NCBI RefSeq assembly: GCF_037975245.1
Contig: NC_092577.1
Location: 25,231,398-25,295,397, forward strand
Origin: Apostichopus japonicus
Lineage: Eukaryota > Echinodermata > Holothuroidea > Aspidochirotida > Stichopodidae
Length of the DNA stretch: 64,000 bases
Direction: 5' to 3'
The translations under genes were made by a program, and so were the position numbers. Numbering within the stretch: position 1 is the first letter of the stretch; every line of letters starts with the position of its first letter. Shown piece after piece: positions 52,966 to 63,958 of this stretch. Under the pieces are notes generated by a model that searched no databases, was not told the DNA's origin, and saw nothing but the letters and a program-made list of their open reading frames with translations.

Positions 52966-54186
52966 TTAGAATACTCAAAAGGAAAAGATAAGTTTGAAAA
53001 AATAGAGAACCCTGGATCTCTGGGCAAAGGCACAAGTTTTCTTACAAGTCATGGGTAGCATATAGCAGGTTTATATATAGCATATAGCAGTTTGCATACA
53101 GTACTCTGGTGACTTTTGATCTTATAAATCATGACCCCAAAATCTAAGCACTTTATAGGTTCCTGAACAGTAATACTAATTTTTATGTCTTTTAAGGAAA
53201 TATTACTATTTATAATTCCCATGTTTTGTCCACCAATAATGAAAAGACAATTTTCAGGCTGACACTCAAGGACTGAAGGTTAAGGGACTTATTTTTTGGA
53301 AAATAATCCATTTTTGGAAAATGTGGTAAAAATGTGTATTTGTTGAAAATGTGGTAAAAAAAGTCAGAGCTGCGGTGGGGTGAAATCTTCATGGACAATT
53401 GCGGAAGGGGGCGGGGGAGGTATTATGGCCCCATCCAGGGCCTCATTAAGATTACGACGTAAAGATAATTAATATTCCAAAGTTGGAATTACTTTAGGCA
53501 CATAAAGGACAAATGGCAACCTGTATTTCTGTCACAGTATAAAAAGATTAATGTCTGGATAGTACTGTTCTGATGCCAATTAAGGAATGATTAGGGGGTG
53601 CGTTGGGTGACTACACATCCCCCTCGATCCCAATTCAGAAAGGTTCACTTCGGTCTTGTTGACCCCCCCCCCCCCTCCCCGCTTACAAAACATTTTGATA
53701 TACACCCCACCCTCTCCCCTGCTTGCAAGACTCAACTAGTGGTCTCGGACCTGTTTTGGTAAATTAGGCACCCCCTCCCCCTTCTAAAACCCTGGCTATG
53801 AGCCTGTAATGTTGTAATGAAAACAAACAATGACAATATCTAAGGTAGCAAATGGGCTACTCCTAGTGAAATTTAACAGACCTGAAACTGTTAAATGGTA
53901 AACCCTACCTGAAAGTGCTACAGTGTGAACACACCATGTTTCAGTGTTGACCACAGTGTGAAATTGGATCATTTTCAGTGTGAAAACCAACTCACTGCAA
54001 ACACACTGAAATTGCTCAGATACAGTATTAGTGTACTATTTCACATATACTGTGGTAAAAGTGTCTTCACAGTTGTTTTTTTTTACATGGTAGTCTGGAC
54101 TATATAAAGATATACAGTACCATTGATTAAAATTCTGCCCATTGTTACACACTGGGCAAGCACATTATGTTGCAAGCACAACCTAC
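52966..54186. other. Unassigned region with C-rich runs
   Basis: No gene. C13 run at 53664 and other CCCC(T/A)CCC stretches to 53790. Confidence 0.35.
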
Positions 54187-56002
54187 TTTCCACTGCATTT
54201 TTCGTTCTACATGTCATGTCACGGTTGTGTACATTCCACGTCTGTGGTGGGAACATATTGACCACCATATATATCTCCTGGAAGTAGGCTAGGAATTGGG
54301 TAAGTGGCGCATACTGCGCTTCCAGTCGCTCTGTCTCTGGGTCCGTGCGTAGGTTCCTAGAAAGAAAGAAAAAGGAAGAACAATCCAGCAATTGCATGAA
54401 AGTGAATTTGCCTTTTGCATAGCTCTTTTTAGAAAAAGTAAAGTATCACTGCTCTAGCCTCCTTTTCTGTTAAATCAATGACTCTACCATAATTTGTTCT
54501 CCTTATATGCTATTTTTTCTACTCAAAGAAATGTTTTTAATCTAAATATAGGGGATAGTACAGTTGTGGTCCTTCAAATTTGAAGTTATCAAAAACCCTG
54601 TACAGTATGTCAATATGAACAATTCAATGATAATTGAATGGTTGAATTTAAGAATGCATACAAGGATAATTAATTCAAAGGGCAGCCATTTTCACACAAG
54701 GGCATATTGCATGCTCCAGTTAAATTACAGCCATATTTTTCATTACAACATTTTAATGTGACATTTGGTCAACATAATATTTCAATGGAGAGGTCATCTG
54801 AAAAGATGTTTTTTCTTTACAGATGTGCTGTATTTATGAATATTTTCAATTATTTAATTAAAGTTGGTCCTTGACATTGATTCCAATCAGATGTTAATGG
54901 GTAATTTCTGCTGCTAATGAACCTATTTTGATATAGATAAGTTGATACATGATACTAAAAATTTTGAATTGTATTTTATTTCAGTTATTTACTACAGAAA
55001 CTTATTTATTGAAGTCCACTCTAAACAAAAACAAAAACTTAACTAATACCATTTTCGGACTTCTGAAGTGCACTTACTGAAAAGAATCTCTGACATGAGC
55101 CAACGGAAGATAGCCTATGGACATCACTTTACGAACACAGTTCTGAAGTTCTTCGTCCCGCCTGTACTCTACTTGCAGCCCCAGATGTTGAATTTACCTG
55201 TACAGGCTACTGCAGAAATGGAAGTAGCATCCCAAAGGCCTGGTTAGAGGAAACTCAGCTCTAATCGCTTGCATCAATGCTGCCTCAAAGTCAGTCATCG
55301 TCTGTCTTGGAGCGAGCCTTCTCCCTGTTGCAGCAAGGACACCTTCCTTGAGAGATTGCAGCATTACTTCATAGTGTACTTGTGTTTTTCCACCAAGAAG
55401 GGCCATACCTAATGGGATAATCCACTGTGTGTATTCCTATACAGCCCATGCATGGTAACGATCTGACTGTACGGGCGAGGAGTCGTCCTGAAAGTTCCAT
55501 CGAAATATAATGTTTCGGATTCTTGCATAGCGATTAACTCGTCATCTGTGGCAAACACTGCTACACCTGCTTCATTGTCTAGAAGTAGTAGTCTCCTTTG
55601 TCCATTCCAAGACTCTGCCCACATGCCGTCTATTTGGACATCAGTAATTCGCCTAGGAATTGCTGGGCAGAGGGCCGAACGGACTCGTTGCAGCTGGCTT
55701 CTGATTTCTACAAATGTGAGTATATCTGGTGGAGTGCTCTATCCATATCAATGTTGTATGCCCTCCTTGTGGTAAGAGTTGGATCATTTCTGACCAATGC
55801 AGCTGCTTCGTCAACAAATTGTCTGCGACGGATTTGTTCATCATCAGGGGCATGGGTGTGTTCCCCAAGTGGTTGTCCTTGAATACGAATCTCTGGATTT
55901 GCATGATTAACGTTCAAGCGGTTTGTTATGATTGTATCACCACAGTTCGGTCTCGCACATCGCCAATAGATCCGAGTCTGTGAACTGTTGCTACGGGAGT
56001 AT
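54187..56002 (-). pseudogene. FLYWCH and MULE transposase-like gene, spliced and broken
   Basis: On the minus strand, after acceptor CTACTGTAG (56003), a FLYWCH-type finger: IYWRCARPNCGDTIITN and GEHTHAPDDEQ. Then, after a one-base shift near 55735, EIRSQLQRVRSALC, TLYFDGTFRTTPRPYSQIVT and, shifted again near 55406, QTMTDFEAALMQAIRAEF and GCYFHFCSSLYR, which are MULE (Mutator-like) transposase core motifs with acidic residues in DGTF and DFE. Further: VMSIGYLPLAHVRDSF and a donor. The last exon (54187-54356) has LAYFQEIYMVVNMFPPQTWN and NAVES. Splice sites are good; two to three frame breaks. It sits between the long inverted repeats. Confidence 0.75.
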
Positions 56003-56215
56003 CTACAGTAGATCAATTTAAAGAGAAAGAAAGAGAGAGAGATAAGTTTCATTAAAATTTTCACTTTCTACCATTTATCATAAAGTGATTTAAATATTTC
56101 AATGACTAATGCAAGCCTCCACACAAACATCATTTTCTACTTGCCCTACTTGTTAGGGCAGCAAAATCATTACAGTTCATAATTTACTTGCCCAAACAAC
56201 AATAAGGGGTTAATC
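56003..56215. other. Spacer
   Basis: AT-rich with a GAAAGAGAGAGA-type run (TTTCTTTCTC on the minus strand), acting as the polypyrimidine tract of the FLYWCH exon. No gene. Confidence 0.3.
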
Positions 56216-57222
56216 AACGGTCTAGCGTGCGTTACTCACGAGATTAATGCACGATCGGGGGATAATACAAGCGATGCACGAGGGCGGAGCCCGAGTGCAT
56301 CCAGCGATAGTATTAACACCCGGATACACTACCATTTGTGGGGAAAAACTCATAAAACAAAACATTTTTGGTTACATATAACCAAAGATTTATTAAAGTG
56401 ATGCCCCGTAATTTTACCGTGCGTTACTCACAGGATTAACCACGGTCAGCTGACCTGAATGGACCAATAGGATTTAGGAATCTTTACTAAGTATGAATGA
56501 ATAACAATTTACTTGTACAATAAATAAATGATGTGAAAAAAAATAGTTGTGCAATTTTGTCTCATTTCTTAATCTGTTGGGAGAATTCATACATGTAGGT
56601 GGGGTCAGAATGTAATTGTGAGTGTAGTGGGATAAGTTATCTAGGTTTGGTCCATTCAGGTCAGCTGACCGTGGTTAATCCTGTGAGTAACGCACGGTAA
56701 AATTACCGGCGGATGAATACAATTGCTACCATACGTAGGTACGGTACGTACCGTACCTGTTCAATACAAGGTCACTATGTTATTGTATGACTGTATACCG
56801 TACGTACATGTTTGTCCCTAGAATGGTTGCTATGGGAACCAGAAGCTGTAGGGTATTGATATGATGAAGCCAACTAGTAATTGTTTTTAGTTCCTTCTTA
56901 TTGAGACCTTTCAAAAATAGTTTTATGGCCGCAATATTGCCAAACATTAGTTAAAATCTTACGGGGCATCACTTTAATAAATCTTTGGTTATTTGTAACC
57001 AAAAATGTTTTGTTTTATGACTTTTCCCCCACACAAAATGGTAGTGTATCAATGAACGGGGTTAATGAACGGTCTAGCGTGCGTTACTCACATGATTGAT
57101 GCACTCCGGATGTTAATGCTATCGCTGGATGCACTCGGGTTTCGCTACGCTCCGCCCTCGTACATCGCTGGATTATCCCCCGATCGTGCATTAATCCTGA
57201 GAGTAACGCACGCTAGACCGTT
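56216..57222. repeat. Nested foldback element cluster
   Basis: The outer arms begin AACGGTCTAGCGTGCGTTAC (56216) and end as its reverse complement at 57222. They contain GGGGATAAT, AGCGATAGTATTAAC and TTTGGTTA-like blocks in mirror order. Inside lies a second element with 58 bp perfect inverted arms (56408-56465 and 56649-56706). A third, smaller palindrome (about 57069-57222) begins with the same terminal word. All share CGTGCGTTACTCAC near their ends. No coding capacity. Confidence 0.9.
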
Positions 57223-57390
57223 AGCCGCGAGATCGCGCAATTTGATCGCATTTGGAATGAACGATTAGTAAAAAGCCACTTGCGATTACTATTTTTTAGT
57301 TATCCCGTCTATAATCCATAAACATCTCGTAAAGGTCCTTGTCAGCCTTTCCTTCTATGAAATAAGCGAATGAATAAATAACAATTTCTT
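57223..57390. other. Spacer
   Basis: No gene seen. Confidence 0.3.
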
Positions 57391-57965
57391 CCACATGGTA
57401 GCCTAACACCACACAAAATCAATGAGAAATGTAGCTAAGCCTAACCATCTGTTTATTTGCTGAAGTTGTGACGCAGTTATAAGACATCCATGGAATACTT
57501 TCGTTATTGCTGTTACGTTCGACCACATTGTTGCCTAACACCACACTAAGTCAATGGGGGTAATGTACCCTAGCCATCTGTTTATTAGCTGAAATTGTGA
57601 CGCAATTATAAGATATCCATGGAAAGCTTTCGTTATTGCTGATATCTTCGACCACATGGTAGCTTAACAACACAGTAAGTCAATGGCAAATCTGCCTAAC
57701 CATCGGTTTGCATTTTTTTATTTAAAAGCAATCACACTTTGCGTAGGACTCGAGGACTGCAAGGGTAATAAATTAGGAACCGGGAAGTATCGCGTCGGGC
57801 CGACGGTACCTTCGTTATTGCTGTTATCTTCGACCACATTGTAGCCTAACACCACACTAAGTCAATGGGAAATCTGCCTAACCGTCGGTTTGCCATTTTT
57901 TTTTTAAATAACACTTTGCGTATGATTCAGGTAATAAATTAGGAACCGGGTCGTATCGCGTCGGG
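57391..57965 (+). repeat. Irregular tandem repeat, four copies
   Basis: CCACAT(G/T)GT(A/T)GC(C/T)TAAC recurs at 57391, 57533, 57652 and about 57834 (spacings 142, 119 and 182). Shared inner blocks: TTCGTTATTGCTG and CTAAGTCAATGG. A GTAATAAATTAGGAACCGGG block occurs twice (57763 and 57930). Confidence 0.75.
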
Positions 57966-59289
57966 CGGGTACCCGGATAACCCGTGCAAACACTACTATA
58001 TAGTATATCTTTGCGTTATTAAGATATGTATAAGATTAGCCTAAAACCTCGGCTAATCCCTAATTTCTACTCTTAAGTACACTACCCACTACTACTAGAT
58101 CTAGCCTTGTAGGTTAAACTGGTGCAGGGGCTTGTTTCATCAGTTCATGATTGAAAGGGTCTTATCTGCCCGAGGGCTGAGCTGTGCCCTGCCCCAAGAC
58201 CCGAAATGCCGACTGAAAAATATATTAATAATACTAATAGACTACTGATAGATCTTGATCGAGCCTAGCGCTAGCCTAGACCTAGTAGGAGTAATACCAC
58301 TATGCCTAGTAAAGTAGTAATAGCACTACTTGTAGCCCTAGTAGGAGCGCTTGTTCAGAATCATATTCCTACTTTGACCCCCGTCTTATGACTTATAACT
58401 CCCGTGTATAGAGAGCTAGGCCTACTAAAAGTAAAACAGTAAAACATACCAAAAGTCAACTAAATATTCATCAATTGTTAAAATGAACTGAAAGTCTAAT
58501 TTACAACTTGAGAAAATGTAGAGATACCAACTTTGAAGATAAACTATGATTAATTTAGAACAAAACACAATGGAGATCTATACTATTAACTATAGTCTAT
58601 AGCCTAGCCAACGTACCTATATCCTCTGTAGCTCAAAACTCTCCCACCTCGCCTGTCGGCATTCGTGACAAACGGGATGTTGTTGTTCAGTGCCCGGACG
58701 AGATTCGAATCCATCATGATGTCATGAAACGCTCAAAGACAAAGTACTAGACTATATGCCTAAAATAAAAGTTAGGTTTGCACAGGTGGTTTTGCTTCTA
58801 AAAGTAAAATGCTAGAAAGAACAGAGCTTCTCCTATCACACTATCACTTTCAGTACGTTTCACACCACGTGCATGAGCCATGCGCGTATAGTACGCAGGG
58901 CCTGGGGGGGGGGTTAAAAGCCCCTCAATGTTTCTGTCCCCTTCTAAAAAAAAACCAAGTATGAAGGGAAATGAGAGGGCATAAATAACATTGATTGATT
59001 GATTTTTATTCGCCAAGCTTCCAACATACAACAAAAAGAAATATAAAAGAATAACACTTCAAAATTAAGTCTGCTTGAACAGGTCTGGATAAGCCACGAA
59101 CAGGGGCGGCTATCCCGGGGGGATGGGGGGATCGTCCCCGGCCCCCCGGAAAATTTGAAAACGTGTAACAACAAAAATGTGTAGCAATTAATACTGACTA
59201 AATTAAGACTGCAACACCCTTTTAGGCTCCTGGAGGGTTAAGAGCTAGTGCAGCGTTTAGACTAATATATCTTCTCGGTCGCTATAACC
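57966..59289. other. Unassigned region
   Basis: Short ORFs only, with a G10 run near 58900. CTAGTAG-type words are frequent at 58230-58340. No gene supported. Confidence 0.3.
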
Positions 59290-59955
59290 TCCCTCGCAGC
59301 GCGGATCCAGGGGGGAGGCAGAGCGGGCCTTGCCCCCCCCCCCGCCAAAAGAGAGAGAGAGCGAAAAGGAAAAGAAGGGAAGGAGGAAAGGGAAAGAAGA
59401 GGATGAAGAAAGAAGAGGATGAAGAAAAGAAAAGGGGAAAAAGCAGGAGATCCGGGGGACAAAAGGGCCTTGCCTCCTAAGCTGTTGCCCCCCCCCCCTC
59501 TCATCAAAAAGTAAGAGAGAAGGAAAAGAAGGGAAAGAAAAAAGGAAAAGAGGAGACGAAGAGGAGTAAAAAAACAAGAAGAAGAAAAGGGGGAAAAGGA
59601 GATGGGGGGCAAAAGGGCCTTGCCTCTCCCCCCGCCCCCGCCAAAGAAAAAAAAGAGAGGGAAAGGGAAAGAAGAGAGCTAAAAGGGAACACAAAAGAGG
59701 AAGAACAAAAGAAAAGGGTGAAAAGAAGGGGAGATCAGTTGCGATTAATCCGGCCAACAGCGTGTGGATCGGGGGGCGAAAGGCCCTTCCCTCCCCCACC
59801 CCAGCAAAGGGAAAGAGGAGAGAAAGGGACCCCCCAAAAAAGAAAGAAAGGTAGAAGATATCAGTTGCTTTTTTCCCGCCAAGAAGCGTGTAGATCGGGG
59901 GCACTGGCGTACTGATGGAGGGGTGGCTTTTGGGCAGTTGCCCCCCCCCAAATCA
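59290..59955 (+). repeat. Purine-rich tandem repeat, GGGCCTTGCC-spaced
   Basis: GGGCCTTGCC (or GGCCCTTCCC) with flanking CCCC runs occurs near 59334, 59467, 59616 and 59784 (spacings of about 135-170), separated by GAGAGA/GGAAAGG tracts. The long minus-strand frames here (59257-59904, rich in Phe, Ser and Leu) are by-products of the pyrimidine-rich complement. Confidence 0.75.
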
Positions 59956-60252
59956 AACGTGGTTTATTTCTAACTCGATACCCGGTGATTTACAAAATGT
60001 TGCTGAATTGACATAATTATCCGACATTTTTCATAACTTTTGAGTAAATTCGACTTTGTTATGCGTATGTTGGAAAATGACAATTTCATAAATTTACAGT
60101 CAGGCAAGAAATATGCTAATTTAGAGGCCTACATGTCAGGGCCAGCGGAATGGCGGGGCTCGGGGCCTCGAGCTCCCCCTACTTTTTTGGAAAAAGTATA
60201 TTAAAGAAAAATATAAAAAAAAGAAAGACAGAAAGAAAGAAAGAAAGAATAG

Positions 60253-61500
60253 TGACCTGCCAGTGTCACAGATTAATGACATATCAAAATACGCTCATGT
60301 GACCTTGATTAAATGTGTAAAACCCCAGAACTTTCGGGGGCTCTGCCCCCTTGATCCCACCAAGGGCTATAAGGCGGGCCCCTGGATGCTCAGGTGACGG
60401 TAATTTAATGCCTAAAACCCTAACCCCCCCCCTTGTATTTTCATTTTGGTTTGGCTATTTAAAGTAATTGCTTCTTTTTATTTCGTGTGTGAACCTTTAC
60501 GCATGTATACATATACTTGACTAACTATTATATGTATTTTCTGTCTTTTCTTTAACTTTTCCTGTCTCGAATTAATCAATGTTTAACCTTTTCTGAACCT
60601 GCATGCATATTTATGTTTACATTCCGTATTTTTCCTGTGTGTCTTCTGTATTTATCATTATATCATGCCTCCTTGTTGCTCCCATCCCAAAATAGCTCCC
60701 ATCCCAAAATAAAGTCTCCCGGCATTTTTTGGTTTTATTTTGTTGCACTATACAAACCTTATCAGACCTCCTTACCTATCACTCACTCACTCACTCACTC
60801 ACCCAACAACGAAAAGGACAAGAAATGTTTGGATTATATTCGAATTGCATTTATCTATTTGTGCGCTACGTGATGCAAAACTTTCAGGCCCCCTACCCCC
60901 AAACAAAACACAATTCTAAGGTGCCCCCCCTCTCACCCGTCTCTTGGCAGTAACTAGGCTCATGGTTTAGTCCAACCCCGCTATATAATGTGTAAGTAAT
61001 ATACTAACAGATACTTTCTACAAAAACATTATTGTCGTATCTAAAATAGCAAACTCAGTCCTTAAATAACTTTGATAATGGGCCTGCTTGGTTTACTTAA
61101 TGTCTCAGTGGCGTAGCCTGGATAAGATCAGTCGGGGGCAGGGTGGTGGGGCAAGATTTCCAACAAGGAGGACAGATTACGATATTATGTGTGTAATGTT
61201 TTACTTCGTTTTTCCGTCACCACATGAGCGGGGGATGTCTTTCAGTAATTATCAAAGATAAAAGGTAAAATATAACTACTTTAAAAATAGACAAATATTA
61301 TGGGCCATGTGTCGCCCCTCCCACAGCTATGCCATGGCCATGAGGGTGTCCTTCACGAAATATTTCCCTTTGTTATTATTACGAATAGCGACCCTAACTC
61401 TATATTATGAATAGCACCCTCTTCTCGTTTGATGTATAGCAACCCTCATTTCGTTTTATAAATAGCACTCATTCCGTATTATGAATAACGACCAACAACC
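60253..61500 (-). repeat. Long inverted repeat, right arm
   Basis: Reverse-orientation partner of 51190-52965. It contains an insertion of about 180 bp (61175-61350) absent from the left arm and lacks the G-rich block at 52340-52700. Blocks near 60310-60420 (AGCATCCAGGGGCCCGCC reversed) match 52910-52940. (ACTC)n lies at 60781-60804 and (GAAA)n at 60232-60250. Confidence 0.85.
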
Positions 61501-62118
61501 TGTAAAATGAAAACCAGAAAGCCAAAAGGCTAGATGTGATTCCTTGACTAACTTGTCGTGTTTACAAGGATATTCCAACTATGTTGTGTAGTCCTGAAAT
61601 GCCCCCTACATGCTGTAACTTAATCCAGAAAAACAGTCACAATCATCCAATCTATTCTGTAGGTTCAATAAATGACCTTTGACCTAGGGCTGTGCCGGAT
61701 TGAAGATTAATCGTTACACAAAAGATTAATTGATTAGGAATATCAAGTTCTGATTAATCGAAACCATGAATGGAACAAGTTTCTCGTCTATTTTTCCCAT
61801 CCCGACCACTGTCAAGACATCACACTGAATTGTGATAGGTGAAACTGAGGCAGTCAGCTTTATATATTACGGCAGTAAAACATGTAATGTGCATGTGAAA
61901 TTAGTTATGACCAATTTGGCCGTCCATGTGATACAGTATGTACAATTGCCTAACGGAGCAAACACAAGCAAATTAGATTTAAGCGATTATTATTCGTTTT
62001 TCAAATCGATTAATGGATTCATCGCGAATGCACATCCCTACTATTGTCACCTCAAATTCCTGAACACCCCGTATGTAGCATTGGTGCCCAATGATACTGA
62101 CCTACTGTACTTTCCTAG
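61501..62118. other. Unassigned region
   Basis: No gene. The plus ORF starting at 61832 is open mainly because the 33 bp repeat that follows keeps frame. Confidence 0.3.
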
Positions 62119-62121
62119 CAA

Positions 62122-62300
62122 CCTGTTCATCACTAATGAAGGAGGTGGTAGCAGCCTGTTCATGACTAATGAAGGGGGTGGTAGCAACCTGTTCATTAGT
62201 AATGAAGGAGATGGTAGCAGCCTGTTCATTAGTAATGAAGGAGGTGGTAGCAGCCTCTCCAAAACTAATGAAGGAATGATAACAACCTGTCCATTACTAA
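62122..62300 (+). repeat. 33 bp minisatellite, about five to six copies
   Basis: CCTGTTCAT(C/G/T)A-type starts at 62122, 62155, 62188, 62221, 62254 and 62286, period 33 (last 32). Each unit holds ACTAATGAAGG(A/G)GGTGGTAGC. It translates as an 11-residue repeat such as LFITNEGGGSS. No evidence of being coding. Confidence 0.9.
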
Positions 62301-62423
62301 TGACCTCTTGTGACCTTAGATAACCTTTGACCTGACCCAAAAACAATTATAGAAAACTGACATACCAAGTTGGCATGATGGGTTATAAGGCCAGATTTTA
62401 CATAGGTACCACCTAATGCTTAC

Positions 62424-62693
62424 CGAAAACAATACTGCAAATCTGGACAAGTTGCTTTATCCGCAGAAAGGCGAAGGTAGTCCTCATCATTGTTCTCCAT
62501 CTGAAGGTCGTACTTCAGCGTATCTATGGCAGATGATGGCGAATGTCCAGCGCTGAACAGCTCAAGTAGCTTCTCTCTAGTTGCGTCACTAACATCTCGC
62601 TTTCGGAAGGTGTCAGCACTTGTTATCTCATGGTTATGATTCCATTTCAAGTTAACAACAGTGGGATGACTTGTAATGTGCACATCTTTCGAC
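62424..62693 (-). CDS. Exon of a MULE-type (SWIM/FAR1-like) gene, intact
   Basis: The exon is 270 bp (phase-symmetric, 90 codons) between acceptor TTCATTGTAG and donor TTTTCG|GTAAGC on the minus strand. The reading has WNHNHEITSADTFRKRDVSD, TREKLLELFSAGHSPSSAID and the end CPDLQYCFR. I recognise these motifs from a widespread, uncharacterised animal family of MULE-derived proteins with an N-terminal DNA-binding region (the NHxH pattern). No stop or shift. Following exons with the transposase core are not visible down to 61500. Confidence 0.7.
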
Positions 62694-63459
62694 CTACAAT
62701 GAACAGGGTGAGAAAATGAGGGATTACTCCAAACAAGCCAGTGCACAAGTTATATACAGTTAATAATAATAAAGTCTTGGTCAGAGGTCACATCAGTACA
62801 CATGCTGACATGCACTGCACAGACAGTGTATGGTACAGTCTTTGTAAACCATCATCTACTAGCATCGTAAAACAACTCAAATTCTTCGCCACACAGTCCA
62901 CGCAACAATAAAGTAGTGAAGAATAGGATGTAATTGAACTGTATGCCAAACAGATAGCATTGTGATGTGATCACCTGAGGGGCGTGGTCTGCAAACTGCT
63001 TCGCTGTGAGAATGTGCACTTACAACCATGAACTCATTGAACTGGCTTTTTGGATGAGGTTACCTTTATCATCCTATAGGGGAAATAAATGGTCCAATCA
63101 AAGTATTCTTTGCTTTATCAAAAGTGCATACATGTGTATAGCAAGAAGTAACCATGCTAAACACAATTACCAACATCGAGTTCATTTCATGTTTCCCTGT
63201 TGAATCAATCATACAATCTGAATACTTATCAACCTCTGTTGACTTTAGGTAGGGCTTTCACTTGGTCACTCAAACAAAGTGACGTCTAACAACTTGAACC
63301 AAGTGCTATTCAAGGTGTTTCACATTTAACCAGCAAGTAGGAGAACAATCCATCATATAATTGTACAGAAATGTGGGCAATGCATTCTGTCCTGATGTAG
63401 ACATGGATGCTGACATGGATGGACAGAGCTGCACAACAGTATGTTATATAGCATACTGT

Positions 63460-63694
63460 ATATGCACAGGAACCTGTACCCACTCAGACAGCCTGCAGAG
63501 AAATGACAGCAGCTAATTCAGGGCCAGTTTTACTGGAGTTCCTCACAGGTCCCCAATTAGCACGTGGGTGGAGAGGGACATAGAGATGAAGCACCTTACC
63601 TAAGGACACAACAGAAAAGCTGATTCGTCTTTTACAGGATTCGAACTCATAAACTTCCAATCAACAGTCCACACCTCTACCTACTGAGCTAATC
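63460..63694 (-). mobile_element. tRNA-derived SINE
   Basis: The minus strand starts GATTAGCTCAGTAGGTAGAG and contains TAGCTCAGTAGG (A box) and AGTTCGAATCC (B box, one mismatch to consensus) spaced as in a tRNA. A body follows with GTGTCCTTAGGTAAGG and CCCTCTCCACCCACGTG, wording familiar from invertebrate tRNA SINEs. The end is unclear. It lies in the intron of the MULE-type gene and abuts the exon at 63701. Confidence 0.65.
63625..63694 (-). tRNA. tRNA-like head of the SINE (tRNA-Asn-like, pseudo)
   Basis: The D-arm and T-arm sequences are recognisable; the anticodon loop would be CTGTTGA (Asn, GTT). The acceptor and anticodon stems pair poorly, and the 3' part continues into SINE body, so this is not a functional tRNA gene. 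Confidence 0.5.
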
Positions 63695-63700
63695 TGATGT

Positions 63701-63958
63701 TCAAAGTTCTCAAGTTCTGATTTATGACAGAAATTTGCAACTGATCACCAGCATCGGCAAAATGTGAGTGGTCCAACATGTCGGCCAGATCGTAAGACTC
63801 ATCTAAATCCCACCTTTGACGGCCTCGGACATCAGCACAGGGCCTCTTCTTCACCACTATGTAAAACTTGCTAGGACACTTGGTGTTTTTGGAGCCTTTC
63901 CTCTGATCAGCTGTTAGGGATCGTGGACATGTGTTATGCTGACAATGCAGATCCACCT
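63701..63958 (-). CDS. First visible exon of the MULE-type gene (Cys/His-rich)
   Basis: After acceptor TTTTATTTTACAG the minus strand reads VDLHCQHNTCPRSL, CPSKFYIVVKKR and LDESYDLADMLDHSHFADAG. The Cys/His spacing suggests a zinc-binding, DNA-recognition segment (FAR1-like). The exact donor is uncertain (a GT near 63745 or 63730 is possible). It precedes the exon at 62424-62693 on the same strand. It continues beyond the window start of the gene (further 5' exons lie above 63958). Confidence 0.6.

Noticed and set aside
59257-59904. 215-codon minus-strand ORF rich in Phe, Leu and Ser
   Set aside because: It is the complement of a purine-rich tandem repeat; composition is driven by GAAA/GGGA runs, and parallel frames are also open.
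60781-60804. Array-like direct repeats (ACTC)n considered as a CRISPR-like or telomeric array
   Set aside because: A simple microsatellite; CRISPR arrays are not expected in this metazoan context, and no spacer structure is present.
61832-62323. 163-codon plus-strand ORF as a real gene
   Set aside because: Open because of the in-frame 33 bp minisatellite; no domain or splice evidence.
63625-63694. Functional tRNA-Asn gene
   Set aside because: Stems pair poorly and the sequence runs on into SINE body; better explained as a SINE head.
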